Assembly (NCBI RefSeq): GCF_031885415.1
Contig: NZ_CP116871.1
Location: forward strand, 1,302,001 to 1,366,000
DNA length: 64,000 nt
Source of the DNA: Microbacterium forte
GTDB taxonomy: Bacteria > Actinomycetota > Actinomycetes > Actinomycetales > Microbacteriaceae
Direction of reading: 5' to 3'
This document shows positions 59,114 through 64,000 of this stretch, piece by piece. Position 1 is the stretch's first letter. Each line of letters begins with the position of its first letter. Below the pieces are notes generated by a model. It did not search any database. It had not been told where the DNA came from and worked only from the letters and a program-made list of their open reading frames with translations. Position numbers and translations under genes: made by a program.

Positions 59114-60577
59114 TCAGCGTCCGAGCAGCAACCTCGCCCCGAGCTCGCCGATCATCGCGGCGGGCGCATTGGTGTTGCCCGTCGGAACGGTCGGGATCAC
59201 CGAGGCATCGATCACGCTCAGCCCCTCGAGGCCGCGGACGCGCAGCAGTGGATCGACGACCGCGTCGGCATCCGACCCCATCCGGCAGGTGCCCACCTGG
59301 TGGTGGTAGGTGATGGCGGTGCGCCGCACCCAGTCCTCGATCCCCTCGTCCGGCACGTCGGGGCCTGGATACACCTCGGTCGCTCCCCACGCGTCGGCGA
59401 GCGCCGGCTGCCCGCCGATCCGACGGCACTGACGCACGGATGCCGCGAGCGAGGCGACATCCCTCTCGTCCGCGAGCGCAGCGAGGTCGATCAGCGGAGG
59501 GTCGGCGAGGTCGGGACCAGACAGGGTGAGCGTGCCCCGGCTGTGCGGCGTCACGAGGCCGGCCATGAGCGTGAATCCGTCGTCTCCGCGAGGTTCGAGG
59601 TCGCCCCACATCGGCACCGAGAAGTGGATCGGCTGCGTGTCGGGCTCTGCGAGGTCGTCGTGACTGCGCCAGAAGAGGTGCGACTGGGTGACCGAGACGC
59701 CGGGCTGCGGCGGCCCCACCGGCCGCTCCGTCGTGAAGACGACCGGAGAGAGCAGGTGGTCGTGCAGGTTCCTGCCCACGCCGGGCGCATCGACCACGAC
59801 CGGGATGCCGAGGGCTGCGAGCTCGTCGGCGGGGCCGATGCCGGAGCGGAGGAGGATCACGGGCGATCCGATCGCACCGGCGGACAGCACGACCTCGTCG
59901 GCGAAGACATCCTCGGAGTCGACCCCGGATCCGAGCCGGACGCCGACGGCACGACCCTCCTCGACGATCACCGAATGCACCTCGCGTCCGGTGAGGATCG
60001 TGAGCCTGTCGGCGACGGGCTGGGCGTAAGCCATCCACGTGTTCACCCGGCGTCCGTCGCGGATGGTCACCTGCTGCTGGGAGACGCCGTCGAGGGTGCC
60101 GCCGTTGTAGTCGGGATTGCGGGGCAGCCCTTCTTCGACCGCCGCGTCGATGATCGACGCCTGGATCGGCGAGAGCTCGTAGTCGTCGGTGACGGGCAGC
60201 ACGTCGTGCTCGAGCGCGTCGAAGACGGGTTCGACGGTGCTCCACCCCCACCCGGTCGCGCCCGCGCGCTCCCACGCGTCGTAGTCGGAGGCCGCGCCGC
60301 GCACCCAGATCATGGCGTTGAGCGCGTGAGACCCACCGGTGACCTTTCCGCGCGGAAGATGCAGCCGGCGACCGCCGGCGTGCTCCTGCGGCACGGTGAA
60401 GAAGTCCCAGTCATCGGCCGAGTGCCAGAGCTCCCCCGCCCTCGACGGATCGTGGATCGCGGGGTTCGAGTCGTACCCTCCGGCCTCGATCAGCGTGACC
60501 TCGACTCCCGCATCCACCAGCCGTCGTGCGACGATCGCTCCCGAGGTCCCTGCCCCGACGACGATCGCGGACTTCAT
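59114..60577 (-). CDS. GMC-family FAD-dependent oxidoreductase (alcohol dehydrogenase type)
   Basis: The 487-residue enzyme opens with the FAD Rossmann motif 'AIVVGAGTSGAIVARRLVDAGVEVTLIEAG' and has GMC blocks 'GKVTGGSHALNAMIWVRG' and 'SAGAIGSPVILLRSGIGPADEL', plus a C-terminal 'TYHHQVGTCRMGSD' (active-site His). It oxidises a primary alcohol such as choline or another polyol to an aldehyde. The start overlaps the aldehyde dehydrogenase stop by 4 bp, so the pair carries out alcohol to aldehyde to acid. Confidence 0.92.
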   Translation of the reverse strand: MKSAIVVGAGTSGAIVARRLVDAGVEVTLIEAGGYDSNPAIHDPSRAGELWHSADDWDFFTVPQEHAGGRRLHLPRGKVTGGSHALNAMIWVRGAASDYDAWERAGATGWGWSTVEPVFDALEHDVLPVTDDYELSPIQASIIDAAVEEGLPRNPDYNGGTLDGVSQQQVTIRDGRRVNTWMAYAQPVADRLTILTGREVHSVIVEEGRAVGVRLGSGVDSEDVFADEVVLSAGAIGSPVILLRSGIGPADELAALGIPVVVDAPGVGRNLHDHLLSPVVFTTERPVGPPQPGVSVTQSHLFWRSHDDLAEPDTQPIHFSVPMWGDLEPRGDDGFTLMAGLVTPHSRGTLTLSGPDLADPPLIDLAALADERDVASLAASVRQCRRIGGQPALADAWGATEVYPGPDVPDEGIEDWVRRTAITYHHQVGTCRMGSDADAVVDPLLRVRGLEGLSVIDASVIPTVPTGNTNAPAAMIGELGARLLLGR

Positions 60578-62019
60578 GCCTGAGCCTTCCGCCCCGGACC
60601 CGAGACGACCTGGGTCACGGCGACGGACTTGAGCCCCTCGACGCCGAACTCGAGGCCGTAGCCCGAACTCTTCACCCCGCCGAACGGCACCATGGGATGC
60701 AGCCCGCCGTGCGAGTTGATCCACACCGTGCCCGACTCCATGCGCGTCGCCGCCTCGCGAGCGGCTTCGGGGTCGCTCGCCCAGACCGATGCGCCGAGAC
60801 CGACGTCGACCGAGTTGGCGAAGGCGAACGCCTCGTCGACGTCGCTGTACCTGATCACGGGAAGCGCGGGTCCGAACTGCTCCTCCTGCACGAGGGCCGC
60901 GTCGTTGTCGATGTCGGCGACGATCGTGGGCCGGTAGAACAGCTCGCCGAGTTCGGGCGCCGCCTCGCCGCCGGTGACGACACGGGCGCCGCGGCCCTTC
61001 GCGTCCTCCACCAGCCTCGACACGATGTCGAACTGGGCGCGATTCTGCAGCGGACCCAGCACGTTGTTCTCGTCGAGCCCGTTGCCCATCGGCACGGATG
61101 CCGCGATCTCGGCGAGCGCGTCGACGACCTCGTCGTAGACCGAGTCGTGCACGTAGAGGCGCTTCATCGCCGCGCACGTCTGACCGGTGTTGATGAACGC
61201 CCCCCAGAAGAGATCCTGGGCGATCGCCGACACCTCGGTGCCGGGCAGCACGATGCCTGCATCGTTGCCCCCGAGCTCGAGGGTGAGGCGGGCGAGGTTG
61301 CCGGCCGAGCTCTCGATGATGCGGCGCCCGGTGGCTGTCGATCCGGTGAACATGATCTTGTCGATGTCGGGGTGCGAGGCGAGGCGGGCGCCGACCTCGC
61401 GGTCGCCGGAGACGCCGATGAGCACGTCGGCCGGCAGCACGTCGTTCATCACCGCCAGCATCGCGAGCACGCTCAGGGGCGTGTACTCGCTGGGCTTCGC
61501 GACGACGGTGTTGCCCATCCGCAGCGACGGACCGATCTGCCAGACGGTGATCATCAGCGGCCAGTTCCACGGACCGATCGCGCCCACGACCCCGGCGGCC
61601 TTGTAGACGAGCTCGGCATGCAGGGTCTCGTCATCGACGAGCACCTGCGACTCGATCGGGATCGTCGCGTTGGTGCGCAGCCACGCCGAGCACGCACCCA
61701 GCTCGAAGCGCGCGTTGGGGCCGTTCAGCGGCTTGCCCTGTTCGCGAGAGAGGAGGTGCGCGAGCGCTTCGGCGTTCGCGTCGATCGCATCGGCGGCCGC
61801 GATCAGCAGCTCGCTGCGCTTCGCGTGCCCGAGAGACTCCCAGCCGGGCTGCGCGGCCCGCGCCCGCGCGATCGCCTCGTCGAGGTCACCGACCGAATGC
61901 TCGGGCGCACGACCGATGACGTCACGTGTGGCGGCATCCGGGATGTCTCGTCCGGCGCCCTCCGGCGCCTGGATGCGGTCGAGCAGCGCAGTGGCTGCGG
62001 ATGCGGCGGATTCGGACAT
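60574..62019 (-). CDS. Aldehyde dehydrogenase (NAD(P))
   Basis: The 481-residue enzyme has the ALDH features: 'GAIGPWNWPLMITVWQIGPSLRMGNTVVAKPSEYTPLSVL', the coenzyme loop 'MFTGSTATGRRIIESSAGNL', the Glu in LELGGNDAG, and the catalytic Cys in 'NTGQTCAAMKR'. It converts an aldehyde to an acid. It is encoded immediately before the GMC oxidoreductase in one operon, and such enzymes act on the aldehyde that the partner produces. Also compatible with aldehydes from the copper amine oxidase. The Lrp-type regulator lies 147 bp upstream. Confidence 0.92.
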   Translation of the reverse strand: MSESAASAATALLDRIQAPEGAGRDIPDAATRDVIGRAPEHSVGDLDEAIARARAAQPGWESLGHAKRSELLIAAADAIDANAEALAHLLSREQGKPLNGPNARFELGACSAWLRTNATIPIESQVLVDDETLHAELVYKAAGVVGAIGPWNWPLMITVWQIGPSLRMGNTVVAKPSEYTPLSVLAMLAVMNDVLPADVLIGVSGDREVGARLASHPDIDKIMFTGSTATGRRIIESSAGNLARLTLELGGNDAGIVLPGTEVSAIAQDLFWGAFINTGQTCAAMKRLYVHDSVYDEVVDALAEIAASVPMGNGLDENNVLGPLQNRAQFDIVSRLVEDAKGRGARVVTGGEAAPELGELFYRPTIVADIDNDAALVQEEQFGPALPVIRYSDVDEAFAFANSVDVGLGASVWASDPEAAREAATRMESGTVWINSHGGLHPMVPFGGVKSSGYGLEFGVEGLKSVAVTQVVSGPGRKAQA

Positions 62020-62166
62020 CGGGACTCTCCTTCGAGCGGGACGCGTGCCAAGGAACTGGCGGTCGTCTCATTGTCGGACGCCGTCGGGCGGCCCACTTGT
62101 CGAGGAGTGCGCCGCAGATGTCCGAGTGCGAAGGGATGACCTCGGCGTCCCCGCTCGGACACCGGA

Positions 62167-62604
62167 TCAGACGAGGGTGAAGTCCTCGAAGATGAGAGTG
62201 GTGCGGGTGGACCTGATCGACGGGATCGCCTGGATGTCCTCCAGCACGATCCGACGGAGGTCGCGCGCGTCGCTCGCTCGGACGAGCAGGATCACGTCGA
62301 AGTCTCCGCCGACGAGTGCCATGTGCTCGATCTCGGGGATGGCGCGGAGCCGGGCGCTGACCTCCTGCCACGTCGCCTGCTCGATCGCCAGCGTCACGTA
62401 TGCGCTGGCGTGGTGGCCGAGCAGCACCGGATCCGTGCGCACCGAGTATCCGGTGATGATGCCCGCATCGGTGAGGCGCTTGATCCGCGCATGCGCGCCC
62501 GCCCTCGAGATGTGCACCGCTTCGGCGATGGCGGTCATGGACGCACGCGCATCGGCCCTCAGCTCCGCGAGGATCGCGTGGTCGGTCTCGTCGAGCGTGA
62601 TCAT
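62167..62604 (-). CDS. Lrp/AsnC family regulator
   Basis: The 145-residue protein has an N-terminal winged HTH 'LDETDHAILAELRADARASMTAIAEAVHISRAGAHARIKRL' (4-44) and a C-terminal RAM ligand domain with 'VRASDARDLRRIVLEDIQAIPSIRSTRTTLIFED'. It is divergent from E1 alpha/beta genes, as with BkdR-type regulators of branched-chain keto acid dehydrogenase, and precedes the ALDH/GMC operon on the same strand. It may sense branched-chain amino acids or keto acids and control both (inference). Confidence 0.88.
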   Translation of the reverse strand: MITLDETDHAILAELRADARASMTAIAEAVHISRAGAHARIKRLTDAGIITGYSVRTDPVLLGHHASAYVTLAIEQATWQEVSARLRAIPEIEHMALVGGDFDVILLVRASDARDLRRIVLEDIQAIPSIRSTRTTLIFEDFTLV

Positions 62605-62665
62605 GGAACCCCTTCGTCCGTGCCTGAATTCTGACATTTCGTCGTACGGATGGGCAACCCGACAG

Positions 62666-62689
62666 CAATCGTCCACGATCCGTCGATTG
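62666..62689. promoter_or_regulatory. Inverted repeat CAATCG-N12-CGATTG upstream of E1 alpha
   Basis: Perfect 6-bp arms 12 nt apart, 65 bp upstream of the E1 alpha start and 62 bp from the Lrp-type start. It is a candidate Lrp-family operator; no proper -10 was assigned. Confidence 0.4.
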
Positions 62690-62754
62690 TTCTTGGACGA
62701 CTGTCTCCCGAGGCGCATGCTGTCCTCATCGGGTTCGGCAAGGAGGGCGAACGG

Positions 62755-63855
62755 ATGGAACATGCAGATCTGCTGCCGCGCGACACAGCGGTCCAGCTCA
62801 TCGATGCAGACGGCAGGGTCATCGAGGACGAGCGCTACGCGCTCCCGGACGCCGACGCCCTGCTCGCCGCCTATCGGGGTCTCGTCGAGGGTCGACGCAT
62901 CAACGACCAGGCCAGCGCTCTCGTGCGGCAGGGTCGCCTGGCCGTCTACCCGTCGTCGCACGGTCAGGAGGCGTGCCAGATCGGCGTCGCTCTCGCTCTC
63001 GCCGATGACGACTGGCTCTTCCCCACGTACCGCGACTCGGTGGCGGTCGTCGCGCGGGGCGTCGCCCCGGCCGACGCGATGGTGCTCCTCAAGGGCGACT
63101 GGCATTCGGGCTACGACGTGCGGGCGCACCACGTCGCTCCTCAGGCGACTCCCCTCGCCACGCAGCTCCTGCACGCGGTGGGCTTCGCGTATGCCGCGAA
63201 GAGGCGCGGCGAGAGCACCGTGGTCGTGGCCCTGTGCGGTGACGGCGCGACCAGCGAGGGCGACTTCCATGAGGCCATGAACTTTGCCGCGGTCTTCCAC
63301 GTGCCCGTCGTCTTCTTCGTGCAGAACAACGAGTTCGCGATCTCCGTGCCGCTCAGTCGTCAGACCGCGGCGCCCTCCCTCGCCCACAAGGCGATCGGCT
63401 ACGGGATGCCGGGGCAGCGCCTCGACGGCAACGACGTCGCCGCAGTGCTGGCAGTGCTCGGCGATGCGGTCGATCGGGCGCGCGCCGGCGGCGGACCGAC
63501 GCTCATCGAAGCGCACACCTACCGGATGCAGGCGCACACGAACGCCGACGACGACACCCGCTATCGCGAGCGCGCGGAGGTCCAGGCGTGGGTCGCGCGT
63601 GATCCGCTGACACGTCTGCGCACGTACCTCACCGGCACGGGCGCGCTCACGGAAGAGCTCGAGGCGGAGTACGCCGACGGAGCCGAGCAGACGGCTGCGG
63701 CGATGCGGGAGGCGCTCAACACGGACGCCGACATCGACCCCGAAGACCTCTTCCGCTTCGTCACCGAGTCTCGCTCGCCGCAGCGAGAAGAACAGTGGCA
63801 CCTGCTGAGGGGCGAGATCGAGCGCACGCACGAACCCGCAGGAGGTGCACGATGA
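62755..63855 (+). CDS. 2-oxoacid dehydrogenase E1 component, alpha subunit
   Basis: The 366-residue protein has the thiamine pyrophosphate motif 'GDGATSEGDFHEAMNFAAVFHVPVVFFVQNN' (about 162-192) and 'EAHTYRMQAHTNADDDTRYR', the hallmarks of E1 alpha subunits of pyruvate/branched-chain 2-oxoacid dehydrogenases. The ATG at 62755 after AAGGAGGG is preferred to one at 62650. It forms the alpha2beta2 E1 with the next gene, decarboxylating a 2-oxoacid. An Lrp-like regulator next door favours a branched-chain substrate. The next gene overlaps by 4 bp. Confidence 0.9.
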   Translation: MEHADLLPRDTAVQLIDADGRVIEDERYALPDADALLAAYRGLVEGRRINDQASALVRQGRLAVYPSSHGQEACQIGVALALADDDWLFPTYRDSVAVVARGVAPADAMVLLKGDWHSGYDVRAHHVAPQATPLATQLLHAVGFAYAAKRRGESTVVVALCGDGATSEGDFHEAMNFAAVFHVPVVFFVQNNEFAISVPLSRQTAAPSLAHKAIGYGMPGQRLDGNDVAAVLAVLGDAVDRARAGGGPTLIEAHTYRMQAHTNADDDTRYRERAEVQAWVARDPLTRLRTYLTGTGALTEELEAEYADGAEQTAAAMREALNTDADIDPEDLFRFVTESRSPQREEQWHLLRGEIERTHEPAGGAR

Positions 63856-64000
63856 CCATCGCCCACGACGACGTCCGCGTCGACATGCGTGTCGCGGCCG
63901 TATCTACCATGAGCATGGCCGCCGCTCTGAATCTCGCCCTCGCGGACGCGATCGAGAGCGATCCGGAGGTCGTGGTGTTCGGCGAAGACGTCGGCGCGCT
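63852..64000 (+). CDS. 2-oxoacid dehydrogenase E1 component, beta subunit (5' end only)
   Basis: The first 49 codons are visible and include 'SMAAALNLALADAIESDPEVVVFGEDVGAL', the conserved opening of E1 beta subunits (TPP-binding partner of alpha). The start overlaps the alpha stop by 4 bp. The frame continues past the window end. Confidence 0.88.
   Translation, partial: MTIAHDDVRVDMRVAAVSTMSMAAALNLALADAIESDPEVVVFGEDVGA

Noticed and set aside
1..64000. rRNA and tRNA genes
   Set aside because: I found no cloverleaf-type or ribosomal RNA sequence by eye; a covariance-model search would settle this.

Overview
The window is chromosomal DNA from a high-GC Gram-positive bacterium, most likely an actinobacterium of the Microbacteriaceae (Microbacterium-like). 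This is inferred from the strong G/C bias at third codon positions, many GTG starts, tight 4-bp gene overlaps, TAnnnT-type -10 boxes placed exactly 6 nt before start codons (leaderless transcripts), and families such as LAL-type LuxR, ScfR/RamB-like regulators, GTP-dependent PEP carboxykinase, DUF222/HNH proteins and LacI/ABC sugar operons. No rRNA, tRNA, CRISPR array, prophage or complete insertion sequence was recognised.

Layout. 0-7 kb: the 5' end of mfd (minus), a GNAT acetyltransferase, a formamidopyrimidine-type DNA glycosylase, then an FMN riboswitch and the riboflavin operon ribD-ribE-ribBA-ribH, a small membrane protein and a HerA/DUF87-like ATPase. 7-16 kb: small SHOCT/PLDc_N and unknown proteins, then a LAL LuxR regulator followed by a tightly packed run of membrane and unknown genes: a 51-aa membrane peptide, a 484-aa membrane protein, DUF2252, an ion channel and a DHA2-type MFS exporter. 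16-22 kb: a LacI-controlled beta-galactoside operon (two permeases, a solute-binding lipoprotein, a GH35 beta-galactosidase) with duplicated operators. 22-28.7 kb: an HNH protein, an unknown protein with a phosphodiesterase, an MHS transporter, an LD-carboxypeptidase, a small HTH protein with two palindromes over its promoter, and an ABC exporter. 28.8-35 kb: a gluconeogenic/regulatory block (pckG, divergent ScfR-like regulator, AlkZ/YcaQ-like protein, long-form GAPDH) and a 5'-truncated SMR transporter remnant.

35-50 kb: a TetR regulator with a matching operator at a copper amine oxidase gene, a MurNAc-6-P etherase/sugar kinase/RpiR module, an AraC regulator, a MoaF-like protein, an NTF2-like protein, and a branched-chain-amino-acid-type ABC importer whose second permease is fused to an ATPase. 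50-54 kb: repeat-rich DNA around a DUF222/HNH protein, including an 8 x 8-bp repeat and two back-to-back pentanucleotide repeats, one with G-quadruplex potential on the minus strand. 53-64 kb: a catabolic block with two SDR dehydrogenases, an APC permease, a second MoaF-like protein, a YtcJ-type amidohydrolase, a GMC oxidoreductase plus aldehyde dehydrogenase pair, an Lrp/AsnC regulator, and the start of a 2-oxoacid dehydrogenase E1 alpha/beta operon.

Taken together, the second half looks like an accessory catabolic region for amines, amides and alcohols: oxidation of amine or alcohol to aldehyde, then acid, with dedicated uptake and several local regulators. The substrates cannot be fixed from sequence alone. 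The least explained units are the LuxR-linked DUF2252/channel cluster and the paired MoaF homologues.
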